64,000 nt of DNA from Breviolum minutum Mf 1.05b.01 (GCA_000507305.1 DF241634.1:1-64000); one strand, 5' to 3'; shown: positions 47,453 to 61,800, numbered from the stretch's first letter. Notes: generated from the letters alone by a model not told the origin. Translations and numbers: made by a program.

Positions 47453-48201
47453 CTACTGCTTGGGGGAACAACCATAAGCCTTAGATTTGACCTTTTTCTG
47501 ATGAGTGCGCTCGATGCCGCGAAGGTATGAAGCCTGTCCATGTAGAAGGGCTTCATAATGGCGTTTCCCATAGTAGAACAACAGTAGCCCAACGCAGACT
47601 TCCCCAACTTCATGAAAGCAGTGTTCGAGTTGAAGTGTTCCCAGGGAACTAGAGGGAGGATCATATTGGTTGCTGAACACGACTCGCATCTGATGTTGCA
47701 CGAATTTCAGAGCAGTCCATCTTTCCTTCCAGGAAAGTTTCCTGGTCGCCAACGTCGAAATATAGAGGCTTTCTTCTGTTTGGACAATTCTCCCCCTACC
47801 TCTCGTAGAGGGCAGGACGGTTTTGTGTCAAAGAAGACGCCTCTGATGCCTGCTTGAAAGCGTGAGAGCATCATGCCAAGCCTTCGGCCCAACATTTTCT
47901 TTCCAACACCAGGCTCGCCAAGAAGCCGAAAAGCATGGCCTCGAAGATGGGGCACAATTTGCTCGATGAGTTCAAGGACACCGGCTCAACGGCATCAATG
48001 GTGAAGTCGTACCTGGAGATGGCGGCTGCCATGGTACCATCATTGGCCAAGATCTTGCCCTCACTCGGCTCTGACTTGGTTTGGCACCTTGTGCCTTCAA
48101 GAACTGTTTGAACTCCTTTGCACCTTCCTCAACTTGCACGTTGCCAACGTGTGGCCCCTGCTTCCACACAGGCGGCATGACTGTTTCCTCTTGGGTGGCA
48201 T
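47453..48201 (-). pseudogene. Broken P-loop ATPase-like gene with N-terminal CCHC zinc knuckle
   Basis: From ATG 48201 a frame begins MPPKRKQSCRLCGSRGH and TLATCK, a CX2CX4HX4C zinc knuckle. The frame then shifts: KEFKQFLKAQGAKP, ILANDGTMAAAISRYDFTID and LRGHAFRLLGEPGVGKK with MLGRRLGMMLSRF follow in different frames. GEPGVGKK is a Walker A motif with Lys where Ser or Thr is needed. Further down, RWTALKFVQHQMRVVFSNQY is again in another frame. I remember a dispersed Symbiodinium family with the same order (VGKTPLGR, then RWTAAKFV and DNxYDP). At least three shifts make this a decayed copy; it may derive from a mobile element. Confidence 0.65.
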
Positions 48202-50565
48202 GTCTTAGACATGACCCGGGCTAGGCAAGATGTTGGCCCGAAAAGGCCAGCGAAACTTGGACTTACAGCTTTTCCAGAAACTCATGCGGTGATCATGGGG
48301 CAACCAGGGCCAAAAAAGTTGTTTGCCAAGAAACGACGTTACAGGCAACTAGCAACCATCATATATGTGTATGTGTTGTGATTTACACCGTGTGAAAATA
48401 CAATATATGCATCATTTACCGTACATGTAAATAAAGTAAATGTATTAAAAGTATTTCTATATCACTAGAAAATCTTTATTACACATATGAAAAAATGTTT
48501 CATCTATCGCAAATATGTGTTTCTTCTGTCACCACGAGCACCCTTGAAGGTAGGCCCAGGGCAGACCCATCTTCAAGGTTGCGCATGATACAGTGGACTG
48601 TCTTACTCAGGGGTTGGGTTTGGCCCAACACAGACCGTCCTTACTTGGGGACTACTCGTTGAACATATGGATGTTTGTCTTGTCCGCTCCTTTTGGCATG
48701 TGTGACCTGCCAAACAGTGTGTGACAAACATCTTGACTTGACTTTTGTAATTCTTGTAAGACACAGGCTGAAACACTTCTGTGGCAGGCAGTGTATTTTT
48801 TTCGGCTCTTGCTGTCGCCAGGAGTTGTCAAGGGTTCGGCCCCTGGTATTCGTCTTGAAGAAGCCTACCGGTAAACGTGAGAACAATGCCATCGCAAACG
48901 GATGAGAGTACCAACACTGAACGCCATGGTGGCGACAAAAGCAGCTAGAACATCGAATTAAAAGCTGACCTCTGTTCACATTGCCGTTCCTGTTCGGGTG
49001 TGGCTGCAAACTTAAAGCAAGACAAGACAATCTCGGCAACCTCCCCAGCGAAAGTGCTCTTGGTCCACATGCCACACCGGTACAGCCTGGGAAGTCATAT
49101 CATGGATGAAAGCAGGTCTCTCTGCGAGGTAGGGACGGCCCAACCCCAAGTCTCATAACATTACCATTTATTGACGATATGAAACTTCTCGTCCTTTTTG
49201 GACTCAGCTACTCCTTGGACAGAATGGGAGTATTTGAAAACTCTGGACTTTTCTGTTCAGGTAGTATGTTGGCGAGTTCTCCGCCATGGGCGGTTGCCAG
49301 CCGTCTCAGTCCTAGACTTTGGTTCATCAGGAGCCTTCTTGGACTTGTCAGACCTTCCCTTGTGAGCTGTACTTGCTTGTTTTCCCTTAATGTCAGCTGC
49401 TTTCTCCTTTCCCTTGTCAGCTGCACCTTTCTCCTTTCCCTTTCCAGCTTCAGTTCGCTTTTCAGTCTTTTGATCTTTTTCCAATTCTTGCCAAACGATT
49501 CTTCTTTCAGTTTCTGCCGATACGCTGACAGATTGAGGAACAGCGCCCAAAGAAAGATGCCGCAGGTCTGGCGCAACTGTACCCAGAGTTCAGCTGTTGC
49601 CCGCGAGCCTATCAACTTCTATAGCGGTTTCATCATACAAAGCTCTGCTGACGTTTTTTCATCCAAAAAGGTCAAGCGAGGTATAGCATCGAAAGAATCA
49701 TAAACATGTTGAGTTTGCCCGGAACGGCGACCACAATGCAAGAACCTACGGTGAAACACCACAGTGGCAGCAAGTACATGCGGAGTCGACGCATCCCGCC
49801 ACCTTAAACTGCGGGACCGGTATTGCCGGCATGAGCAAACAGTAGCAGGACCGACAAGTATGACCAGTGCTGCAGCACATGGGTCTTGTTACTGTGTTTC
49901 TGAGTTTTTGTTTACTTGTTTTACAAAAATTATTGGAGAACAAAAAAAACAAAAAATAAACAAGATTGCACACCCCAGGGGGGAGCATCAGCAGAGAGCT
50001 GGGCCGCGTCATTCTGTTTCTTGTGTTTTTTGTTTTTTGGTTTTTCTTCCAAAAATTCTTGGAAAAGCAAAAACAAAAAAAAACAAGATTGCACACGCCA
50101 AGGGAGGGGAGTAGTGGCAAACAGTGGGGTCTTGTCATGTTTTTGTTGTTTTGGAGTTTCTTGGTCGTGCAGCTGTTTGTTTTTTTTGGATTGTGGAGCC
50201 ATTCTAGGAAAGCCAAGGAGAACTTGGCAGTAGTTGCATAATGCCAAAATGCAGTGAAAAACCGCACCCCCAGGGTGTCCTCTTCTGAGCAAAACAGGGG
50301 GAGAAGCGCACTCTTCACAGCTCTTTAAAATTTCGTTTAAAAACCTACAGCCCCTCTCTGCGATTCTAGTCAAAATGAGAAAGGAGCCTGACATATTTGC
50401 CTATCTTGCCAGCGAAATAAGTAAATGAGGGGAATGAATCCAAATGCCAATATATTAAGGACCATTACTGTAAAAAAAAATATAAAGATCGTCATGCCCA
50501 ACCACCAATCGAGAAAAAACATTCCTTACTATAGCACAACCAGGCCCAAAACACCCCCTTCCAAC
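48202..50565. other. Repetitive, G+C-richer stretch with decayed coding-like DNA
   Basis: At 49257-49550 the minus strand is open and Lys/Glu/Ala-rich (GKGKEKGAADKGKEKAAD), and a second frame over the same DNA is also charged. It may be a fragment of a basic protein or of a repeat element. Tandem repeats follow at 49865-50200. No intact gene is seen. Confidence 0.4.
49865..50200. repeat. Tandem repeat, ~120-130 bp unit, about 2.5 copies
   Basis: Each unit holds a (t/g)-rich arm, a central ttcttgga or ttattgga, an (a/c)-rich arm and acaagattgcacac(c/g)cca. The t-rich and a-rich arms can fold back on each other. Confidence 0.7.
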
Positions 50566-52828
50566 CTGTGCCCTTTGAAGAACTTCATCACGACGTCCAA
50601 CGAGTAGTGCCAAATGCAATTCGACTCGGCCAATTTGCGGGGGTTTATGAGTCCGGGCAAATGGCTAATGTGACAAACTGCAGGTTGCTTCAGTGTTTTG
50701 TTGTGAAGGACGTGAGGGAAAGAAAAATATCCGAATGGTTTTTTTGTCATCTAGAGCCCACAGTCTGACTTATATAGCTATCAAAAAACAGCAAAGCCCA
50801 CCGATTCGGATTCTTGCGATATCTGCTGATTCAAACCTTCCCAATTCATCCACCTTTCAAAACACATCATACAGATAGAGGAGTTGGAGCATTGACCCCA
50901 AAAAATACACTAGTCAAATTTAACCTTTTAATAACCTTGATAGACCTTCATTCCCAACATCCCTAACAGCCGGTTGTTGGCATCTTCAACGAAGCCACCT
51001 CGAAGGCGATCTGGTTACCATTGAAATTACAATGGAGGATTCTACATCTGAATTCCAAGGCCACTTTCTCTTCGATATGGGTTTACAGGATATACACCCC
51101 CGAAGTTTAACATAGCCCCTGAAAAATGATGGTTGGAAGACTACTTTCCTTGTGGGATGGTATATTTTCAGGGGCTATGTTAAACTTCCAGGGGGTATAT
51201 ATAAATCTATTTAAACATATTGTCTACAACAGAGTTTGTCTATGACAAAGGCATACAAAGGCATCACATTCGAGCGGTGGTCTTTCAACTCGTGTTGTTA
51301 CGCTATGGTGGATGGTCATGAAGTTCATGAAGCCAATGGGGGCTCGCATAAGGGGCCACACCCTTTAGGCCCTTCAGGCCACACCTGTTGAACTGCCCAG
51401 TGACGATCACGAATTTCCTCGTCCTCGGCCTCTTCATTGGAGCGCACCACTTCCATCAAGAGCCTGAGATTTGTAGCAAGATCCCACTGTCACTGGCATT
51501 TCTGCTGTTAATTGAGGAGTCTGGTTTTACTCTTACATACCTTGCCATGTTTGCCGTTGGCTTTTTGATGTTCTCCGGATCACGGGTGAGCTGGAAAAGA
51601 GGTCATCAAAAGAACCATGAATGTTGAACATAGGTCACTCCAAAAGTCGTGTCCTTCCTCTAAAATGGTCGTATCAAGCTGCGACCTTTATCAAACCATG
51701 ACTTCGTCCCATCTTTTTTGGGGGGGGTGCTTCATGCTCAATTGGCTCAACCATCAGATTCATTTCATCCCGCAATGAATGGAATCCAAGGAGAAAAAGT
51801 AGTTCCACCCAAATGTCCATGTACAACAAAAAGTTACGCCTGTGGAAACAATCAAAAAAAGAATCTATCTTTCACAAGTTTACAAACTTCATTTGAGATT
51901 CTTTTCAAAATCCTGCAGAAAAATTGCGAAGTCTTGCCTTTCTCATGTTTCCTTATTATTTTTCCTTTCCAAAGAAAACAAAAACATGAATTCTATCCAG
52001 CAGCTGCTTCTCTAGGTCTTGTACACGTTGAACTGCTTCCTGCATCCCTTCGTTGCCATCGAAATTGCGACTTTCCAGCAAGGAACTGTGGATGGCCGCC
52101 GCTTGACGGCGCACCTGCGAGGTAAAGTACCATCAAATGATGCTGGTTTTTGGTGATAAATGCAATGTTTTTTAAAAGCATTTTACCATAAATGCATGAT
52201 TCAAAACAGTTTGGAATGAGTTTTCTTGAAATGAGCACAGCAAAATGGGGTGCACAAACAAAAGTTATTACATGATATTTCATACTTGTAAAACATCTAT
52301 AAAATATCTATAATGCATGACACATACACAATCACATCACTCAACATATCATCTTCCCAGTTTGCAGCATCCGACATCCTGTTCAAAATAGGTTCATTCA
52401 ATGGGGAAGTGAACCTCAGCTTGGATCAACTGTGTCACTGCTGAGACCACGTAGACCTCATCACTTCCTTGGTGAAATCGAGTTCATCATCCAGCCCCCC
52501 CAAAAAAAAACGCTGAAAGAATGATTGCTTTTTTTGGGAGTGAAATCACGCCATTTTTATTTGGGGAATATTTTGTAATTATAAAAAACGACATCCTTAA
52601 TGTACAGCCTGTCTGGAATCGGAATATATTTCGATCACCATTTTTGGGAGGACGCTGGGTCTGTCAATGGAGGTTTCGTAATTCGATCGCCGATAGTTCT
52701 GCATATCCTCGCGGATTTCCTGATTGGACAGAGATTATCATGAAAGGACATACACAAATGCAAGCAATGACTCAATCAGTCACTACTCAGCCATACGGCA
52801 TCATCATCATTATCATCACCATCATCAT

Positions 52829-52896
<68 letters not shown>

Positions 52897-55800
52897 GACA
52901 TCATCATGACATCATTGATTAGGGAAACCAGTGCATGGTCTTGGGCTGGTGACATTTCCTTCCCACGTTGGTAATGCACACGAAGAGCTTGGGAAAATAG
53001 TAATTCGAATTACATCATCATTACACTCCCGAAGTTTAACATAGCCCTGAAAAGGTATCTTCCCATAACGAAAGGTGTTCTCCGACGATCATTTTTTCAG
53101 TGGCTATCTTCAACTTCTTGAGTGTACGTAATAAAATGATATAAAATGTGATGTGTAATCACCATCGTCTGCCTCTTCCTCCTCATCACAAACATCAGAG
53201 CAAAGGTTTAGACACATTTACGAAAGAAAAAAAGGACCAAGCCCGAAGAGTCTGAAATAGCCAATGGCCAATGGCTGGTTGTGGTACTGTTTATGGCTGA
53301 AATCCTGCACCAGTTGAGGTTGGTAGTTAATCCTATTATTTGCAGGGTTTTATACATCCCAGGTGGTGCAGGATTTCTTCCACCAACGGTAGTAATTGGT
53401 AATCCTTGCTTTTACTGATAGCTCTTGCGATGAACTCCTCGACACAGGTCCTCTATCATTTGGATCGAAGAAGGATCATCGTGGTAAACCTATACTGAAA
53501 GCAACAAAAAATGAATCAACTAGAGGCAACAAATTGCAAATTCTTCTAAGGCACTTGTTAGTAGGCATAAGAGTTCGGATACCGGTAGTTTGCCAATGAA
53601 AACATCATCCCTTCGTGATATTCACCTTTGCGATTCATCGGCCAAGTGTCCCATCAGCAAGGATGCCAAGTCCACCGAATGGCATGGAACCTCCTGGCAT
53701 CAGTGGCATCCACTCCCTAAAAGGTCAGCAAAACGTACAATAGAAATCGCATGGATATGTTGGTATGCATGCTCCCAGTCTAGAGAGTAAGAGCTGAAAA
53801 GTGAAGGCCTAAACAATCTGAACCATTAGGCAGATCTGGCGCACGTATGCGTATGTGTATACACACACACAAATAAAGCAAAATTATTATACCTTCCTAT
53901 TTTTTACGTCAAATTATTGTCCCTGCTCAAACAAAACTTCTTTGTCAAAGCCACTTTCAACTGGGGAAAAATCATCAGCCAGCCACGGCGCCCATGGTCC
54001 TCATTGAAGGCTTCTAGCACTCGCAGTGCCACAGTGGCGGATGGTGGCGTCTGGGGCAACCGTGAAGCCAAGAGTCCTTAAAAATGACGGTTTCCAAGGA
54101 GAATAACAGTGGTGATACTGTTGATGGCTGAAATCCTGCACCACCTGAGATGTATGAAACCCCATAAATAATGGGATAGACGATGGATAGACGATGGATA
54201 GACTACCATATGAGCTGGTGCAGGATTTCAGCCATCAACAGTATCATCCCATTACATGATTTTGGGTGTGAAACATTCCTGAATTGAATGGATTTTTGTG
54301 TTGTTTAAAAAAACGGAGTAAATAAGGGATGGAGCAAGCCTATAAGTATCGCTTATGAGTTGGATGTCACTGTATCTCACTGGTAGGATGCCAGTGAACT
54401 TGGCTTGAATGATGCAAGGCCGCACCACTTTGTGCTCGTAGGATTGGATACATCCAAGTTAGACCAATTTGAAAATGGCGCGGGGGACCACTCCCAGGTG
54501 TTTTCTTTTCCGTGGAGTTTCTACCAAGCAACCTCGCTATGACCAAAATAACCATAGCTTCCAGGCAAACAAATCATACCAAGGGAACAAGATAGATTTT
54601 GACTAGTTGAGTTAGTATGCACTCAACAAAATCCTCAAAATCCCCGAAAAACATCGGCATACCTTCCGTTGACCTCCACTCATAAGTTGAACCGAAGCAT
54701 CTCTTCATCTCCTCCATCTCCGCTTGGTATGATACTGCCACTTTCTCTGATGATGTCTTTGTGTGGAACTGTTCTTGCACTTTTTGGTGCCTTGCAGTGG
54801 GTGTCAAATGATGTTTTTTTGGTTGAAAGTATGGTAGAAGCATCTCCAGAGTTATCCCAAAGGGGGTCAAAATTCTGCATATAGAATGATCAACCATGTG
54901 CTGAGTAATTTCAGGCAATTCTTCTTAAACCTCAAGTCCTTTACTAAAAATCTACCTTACTTTTCGAGGGTCTTCCCACGTGAATTCTGAAAGCTAAAAG
55001 TTCTGTCTTCCTTGAGGTTTGGGGTAGTATAACTGGCAGTAGAAATGTTGTCAGAATATGTACAAATAGATCTTAGATATTGTATCAATAATTCTGTTGT
55101 GGATGGTTGCGTAGCTCCAAGATGGTTAAAAGATGCATTCTATAACAGATTCAAGAATCAAATTGCAGCGTTCATATGGAAACGGTTCATATGTTGCCCG
55201 GTTCATATGGAAACCAAAGGGCAACAGCAACTACCCTGCAATCCCAATAGAAAACTGCTCCAAATGCAAAATCACAGTTGACCATTGCTGGAGCTCATTC
55301 AAGATCTTCTGCAGCTTCTGCAAAGACTTCTGGCAGGACAAGCGCGTTTCTAAGCGATTGCGTTCTTCTTTCCATTCACGCACACGGCGTTTCAATAGAT
55401 CAATTTCTGCCAAAGCTGTAGATAAGCTGCTCTTCCTGGGATGTGTGGATGAGGTGATGATAGATGGTCATATGAGTCATATGTCAGGCAAAACCAAACT
55501 TAAAAATCAAAAATTTGATCAAATGTTGACTGCTGGTCGTTTTACTTGTATGTCAACATGTACGCATTTCAACCGAGCAATCCCATGATGTAATCACCTC
55601 TAAGACCGGAGTTCACCCTCAACTCTCAAGTCTAGACATCTTGGCCTGAAAATCTCATCAGCTTCCAGTTTGGTCAACCTCTAAACTAATCTAATTGTAC
55701 TCAATTTATATACATTTTCCAAATGCAGTGACTCACCAGTTGAAATCTTGAAACCACAGAAACCGCCTGCAGTCGAGGTTCATCGAATCCGAAACCTCAA

Positions 55801-58800
55801 CCTCAAGGTTGCGGGGGGGGGGGCAATCCTTTGGGGTGAAAATACATCTTTACTCCCTCGAAAACTAACATGTTCCCTGAAAAATGGTGCTTGGATGACT
55901 ATTTTACTTTTGAAATGGTTCGTTTTTACGGGACATGTTCATTTTCAGGGGGGGTAAATAGATGATAGATTGATATCTCAATTTGCTCATCAATTGACAA
56001 CGGAACATGCTGAAGTATTTTGTACCAGCTCATTATTTAAGTTTAAGGAAGGCGGCAAATGAGTTTGATGTTGGGAAAGCTATCAAAACACTCATGAGAT
56101 CAAGGGAAGTAGCTTATGGGAGGAATTCTTGTAGTTGATCATGCCATCTGATTTGAACAGGAGATCAGGGGATGTTTTGTTTAACATTCAGATGGCGAAC
56201 AAAAAACAATACTGAACTGGAGAGAAGGACACAGGGAAGAATCTTGAGATTCAAGTCTGTCGACTAAAAAGCTATCCAAGCCAGACCAATCACCAATTGA
56301 TCTACTTCAAACTGAATGGAACAACTGGCAATCTGCCACACTCTCCAATTCAGTAAAACTATTCCCTGTCCCTTTTTTGAGGCAACAATACATCTATGAT
56401 CATCTATGACAAATGAACAGAACTGTGCACAAACTGTGAACTCGAATGGCCCAGAAACTTTCAATCAAATTACCAACAAATGCGAGGGGGAATTCCTCTC
56501 CAAACTTTTAGCAATGAAAGTTTTCCCAACAAAAACCCATCTACTTCCACGCTGAAAAATTCCAGTATGTTCCAGTCATGTTGGATTATTGGAGGAAATT
56601 TTCACCATGTCTCCCAGGAACCTGGTGAGATTCCTCATGTGCGGTACTTCTGTTGGTTGTTTCCGGCAAGGATTGCAACAGCTCCTTTTGCCTCCCAACG
56701 GGTCAGTTTCTGAAGGTAAAAATGTGCAGCGAGCTGAAATAGAACGAAAAACAACGTAAAGCTGAAAATTAGTTCCTATATATATATGTCTTGTCTATAA
56801 GGACATGGTTCAATTTTCTTGTCAATCTCATCAAAGTTCATTTTTCTTGTCCAGGCACGCATTTTGGAAGAAGGTTTCCATCTTCGATGTTGATTTCATG
56901 CATGCTTCAAGATCACAGATGCTTTTTTGTTGATCCCCCGATGACAACCTCCAAGCTTCAACCCGCTCTTTCCCATCACAAGAGCTCAGTGACTCGTGAA
57001 TCTATGTTGAGTTTATCATCTTCAGACAAAACAGCTTTGAAACATGCAAATGAAGAAGGGTCATCAAAAATCGGTAACCTAGTAGATTCTAATGCTATTT
57101 TTGCAACCTGGATAAGGGATCTAAGTCCAGATCAATCTGACATTCACATATATTTGACTTGCCTTTGGTTGCACCTGAATTACTTTCTGCAAATTCTGCC
57201 ATTTCCAAAAGAAAACGTGGGCACCAGTCACGCCTTTCGGCCATCAAAATGGATCTTATTCATGGATGAAAATTGTCCCAAAACCCCCACGCCTTTCTAG
57301 CTGGTTGTTGGCAATGTCAACCTGGGCCTAGGGTCCAAACAATGGAAATTCAAGAGATGTGTTGGTGAATGATAGTTTATATTTATACTGTACCAAATGT
57401 TTACTTGCTCTACATGTTGGATCTTTTTCGAAGGGTTCTCTAATTCTTCAAGTGATACCAGTAGCATTTAACAACAGGGTGAGGTCAGCCATGAGGTCTC
57501 AAGATACGTCGATTCACTGATTCATTCAATGACTCATTAATTTTTGCCTCCATGGTCCATAGTCGAAAAAGCTACAGATCTTGAGGAATGAATTGGATCA
57601 TTAGATACAATTAGAGTGTATCTCAGCACACTTTGTAGATGGTTTGTGCAAAGTTTCTCCAGAGTGCTAGTAGCACAAGCAACTCCCATAGAGCTTCTAT
57701 AGACCATCCTTTGCCCTCCTCCCCCAGCTTCAGTGAAAAACTCCGAGGTAGTTTCCCCCCACCCCCCCCCCCCCCCGGTTTTTTGCAACCATGTTTGGAG
57801 AATGTTGAATAGCTGGTTCTCACACAGAATCTAGATGTTTGTAGGGATGTAGCTTTAGATAACCTCACATAGCAATGAAACATTGATATTCAACAGGAAC
57901 CACATCTTTCAAGGATTCAGTCCATTTCTATGTCAAAATATTTGACCTATCATCAATTACAAAACCTGGCTTAACCCATAGGATCGATGTATGATATATT
58001 ATTTGCCCACAATTTGGCAGATTTTTACGGAAATGTCGGTAAAATATACCATATATACATGGATTGTATGGGTGAAGTCACTAAAACCACCCGTTTCCAT
58101 TGGGAAAACCCCTCGTCAGATGAAGGGTGGAAATCCACCCCCCAATTTTCAAGCTCCACGGATACTTCGTGCCTGGTAGCGGTCCGTAGCTGCACCTAGA
58201 AAGGGACGGAAAGGTCCATCTTCCAACTTCCAACCATCAAGTTTCAGGTGATATGGGGGTGAACCCTAAAATGGTGGGTTTCCCCAACAACCATGGGGTT
58301 TTCCTGCTAAAAATGATCATTTTGGGGTATTTTGGCTGGTTATGGTACTGTTTATGGTTCAGAAATCCCCAAACAAGCACCTGGAATGTATAAAAACCCG
58401 TTTTTAATAGTGGGAAAAAAACGACCAACCTCAACTGGTGCAGGATTTCTTCCATCAACAGTATCTTAGGGGTGAGTAGGAGTTTCCTTTTTAAGTCCCA
58501 TTCATTTTTTGAGGTCCTTTCAGTCCCATCCATTTTTTTGAGGGCTGAAAAGAGCTTTTTTAGTTTTTGGGAGGAGTAATGTTTACATTTCAAAATGGAA
58601 AAAAATCAGCCCGCAAAGAAACAAAAACACATATCAACCTCCACTTGTTCAGTGATTCGCGATCCACCCCCTCAAACCAATTTTTTCGGTCAATGGACAA
58701 CATCCTGCAGTGGTTGGGATGGGTGCAAAAGCACCGGTGAATTTGGAATCATTTGTCATATCAACTGTTTTGCCAAATTGAGTTCATACAAAGAGAATCG

Positions 58801-61800
58801 ACTTTCCCTTGTTCACAAGACCGTGTTTCCCCCAACAACTTCCTTTGCTGAAACCCCAAGGTTAGAGACATCTTCAAACCGAGAAACCTAGGCATTCTGC
58901 AACATCTTCCTCCTGTAGCAGTTGCTGTTTCAATCGTCCCAAACCTTCGCCAACCTCCGTCGGCACAAGTTGGAGGCGTTTTAAGAAGGTCAAGTCGTTA
59001 AGTTATCCTATAGTATCCTAAAAATTGAGCTTTGAATCCGAAAAGAAAATGATGTTTTTATGCATAGTTATATTCAAATGTATCATGATGTTGAGTTGCA
59101 TTGGCTCAAAAAAAAAAAGCTACTACCAGTCATTGGAGATACAAAATCCTTAACCTTTGCAGCCCACAACTGCAACTCGAAAAAGGTCATGGTTCAACAA
59201 CCACAGCAACAAAGGGTCTGACCCATCGGAAAGGACGGTACCCCCCAACCAGAATTCCTTCCAACCGAAGGAAAAACCCAGGGGTCTGATAGGATGTCAT
59301 CTAAGATTACATCAATCCACTGGACCCAACCAACCGAATCTCAATCCATTTAGGTTTGCACCATGTTTTTGGTGGACTTTCAAGTTGGAAGATGTTGGAA
59401 TACTCATGTTTTCCACTGGCCGTTTCAGCTGAAGAGTTGGGGGGCATTTTTCAATATCAATATTTCAATATTTTCTCCGGCTCCCCCTAGTTATATAAAG
59501 GTCATGAGACAAAATCATGGCACTTTCATCGAATACCTGTCATCTTTGTCTGTCCTCCGACTCTCTCATTGTCATTTTAGCTACATTCCCAAAAATACAA
59601 ACATGGACCCTGAAAAATAATGAAATCTTTTCTCTTTTATAAGGTGCTTCATTTTTTTGAGATCCCCAGATGAAGGCGCGCGCCTCTTTTCTTGCAGAAG
59701 CCAAGGCGGCTTGAAATTGTGCAGTAACATGGACATGCTTTTCGTAGAGCTCCTTGTGATGTGACACGGCAGCTTAATCAGCTTGTCTTGAAACACACCC
59801 AACACGATAGGCTAAGGAGTCGGGGGGACCATTTAGATACATCACCACAGATATGTTGTATAGAAATTTCTTGCGATGGAAAAAAGGAATCTGTAAATCA
59901 GGATTGTTTTTAATCATGGCAGGGTATGTTCTTTCTTCCTCTGTCGGTTTCATAAAAATGTCAACGTTATAGGATCTTCGGTCGTGCGATGTTGCCAGCA
60001 AATACGTCCAGAATGAATGGAAATGTCCCTGTTCCCCTTGGAATATCCTGAGTGGTACTTTTTCAGGTCTTGTACCCACCCGTTCCATCTGAAATATGAT
60101 TCAATGAAATGGCATTCCCATTGAAATTCATCAATCATTGAACGTTTCGTCGTTGGGTCTTAGGAAAGAAACCGTTGATTCTTACCATTCATCAACCTGG
60201 ACACATTTCAATGAAAAAAGAGTAATTCCCCTTGTACACCCCCGAAAAATTAACATAGCCCTTGAAACAATGATAGTTGCTTGGAAGAGTACTTTCCTTT
60301 TGGGATGGCCTATCATCAAGGGCTATGTCAGCTTGTTAAAACTTTTCAGGGAAGGTACCCTTTCTCCCATAATCATGGAGGTGGAAAATCACCCTAAATG
60401 AAAGGAAACCCATTTTTGGAGGGATCCATTTTCCACTGGAAGGGTACCTCACCAACCAACTGCGTTCGCCTCTCTTTCCGATTGGGACGTCTGCAGCTTG
60501 TTGGTCAACAACTTCAATTCCACCTCACGGGAGATGTTGAGAACGGTGGCTTCACGGTGGCTTAACGGTTACCATCTCAGGTATTTGAGTTGGGACCCCC
60601 CAACAAGGATTGTCAGAAATTTCAATAAAAGATATTAAAAATCCAGCTCCTGCTTGGAAGTTGGAGAACTGGAGTTGCAGTTTTGACGCATTTTTTGATC
60701 ACATGATAAACGTCAATAGATCCTTTTAATCATGTATTCCTACACCCTTCAATAGCAGCTAACATGTTGAAGAAAACATGGTAAATATATACCTTATAAG
60801 TCCTAAATAGTTACAGTCCCAGATTTCAGTCAAACTTCAAAATCTTCAAGGTCAACACCCCCCAAATGCCATTTTCCCAAATCTGGCCTGTCGCGCACAA
60901 CTCTGTGCCTGCTGAGCTGATGCTTGGCGTAATTCCCAAGTCACTTGACTCTGGAGCTCCACTTGAGAGCCTCAAAAAAACGCCAAAGAAGTGGCGATTT
61001 TGCTTGTGGAGGTTACCCATGGGGGGTGTGGTGTTTTTGTGAAACTTGTTTTCTTTACCGGTTGACACACATCAAAGATTCCGCTGAAATGAAATTTTGA
61101 CTTTTTTTTGTTGATAAACTCCAATAAAAGAGAGAGACTTGTAGAACTAGAATTTGTTAGAGTTGACTCATGGTACGTAGATGTACGTAGCCTAGTGGTT
61201 TGAGTTGTTGGAGTTGGTAAAAGTACCTGTCAAGGGTTTTTTGAGGTTTCAGAAGTTTGGTGTGGCTGATGGCAAAGTAGTGGGTCTTGGGGCATTGCTT
61301 CTTGGATTGAAAAGATAAAAAGGTGCCTAGGATCGGTCAGTTTGTTGGGAATATGTGATAATGGTCCGAGAAACTTGGGGCAATTCTCAAGACCCGAACC
61401 TGCACAAAACGAACATTCGGAAAATTGTTGGTTGTCCAAATCCGAACGTTGTCCCGCAAAAAATTGGTTATGGAATGATGGAAATGGGGATGTGATGTCC
61501 ATGACTGTGATGATAGTCTATGGATACAACTTCAATGATATCTGTCGGTCTGTCTCAAACTTATGACCGCAACAAAATTGTTGAACCATCGGTTAAAACC
61601 CGATCAAAGGCAAAGATGTCCTAACAGTAACATGTTTTCATTGCAAAGTCGCTATAGTGAGAATGAATCATAGGTATGGACAGCTCTCACCCATATGCAC
61701 ATGAACAAGTTGACTGTGGCAAAGCTAAAGGCAGCGAAAGCTTCCTTTTGGCAGTCAAGTCAGCCAATGAATCTTGACCCCAAGATCATAAATCTTCATT

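Noticed and set aside
49746..50394. Overlapping frames of 150-190 codons on the minus strand
   Set aside because: They run through the tandem repeat; Phe/Lys-rich sense comes from the T- and A-rich arms.
51388..51627. Plus-strand hydrophobic frame of 79 codons
   Set aside because: It is the shadow of two phase-matched minus-strand exons (51590-51541 and 51463-51385).
53626..53693. Frame reading MPGGSMPFGGLGILADGT, at first taken for an RNA-binding protein tail related to 42100
   Set aside because: A different frame, EVPCHSVDLASLLMGHLAD, fits good splice sites at both ends; the similarity to 42100 is short and by chance.
56791..57300. Plus-strand frame of 169 codons, one of the longest on that strand
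   Set aside because: No recognisable domain, AT-rich codons; a few minus-strand exon-like patches overlap its start.
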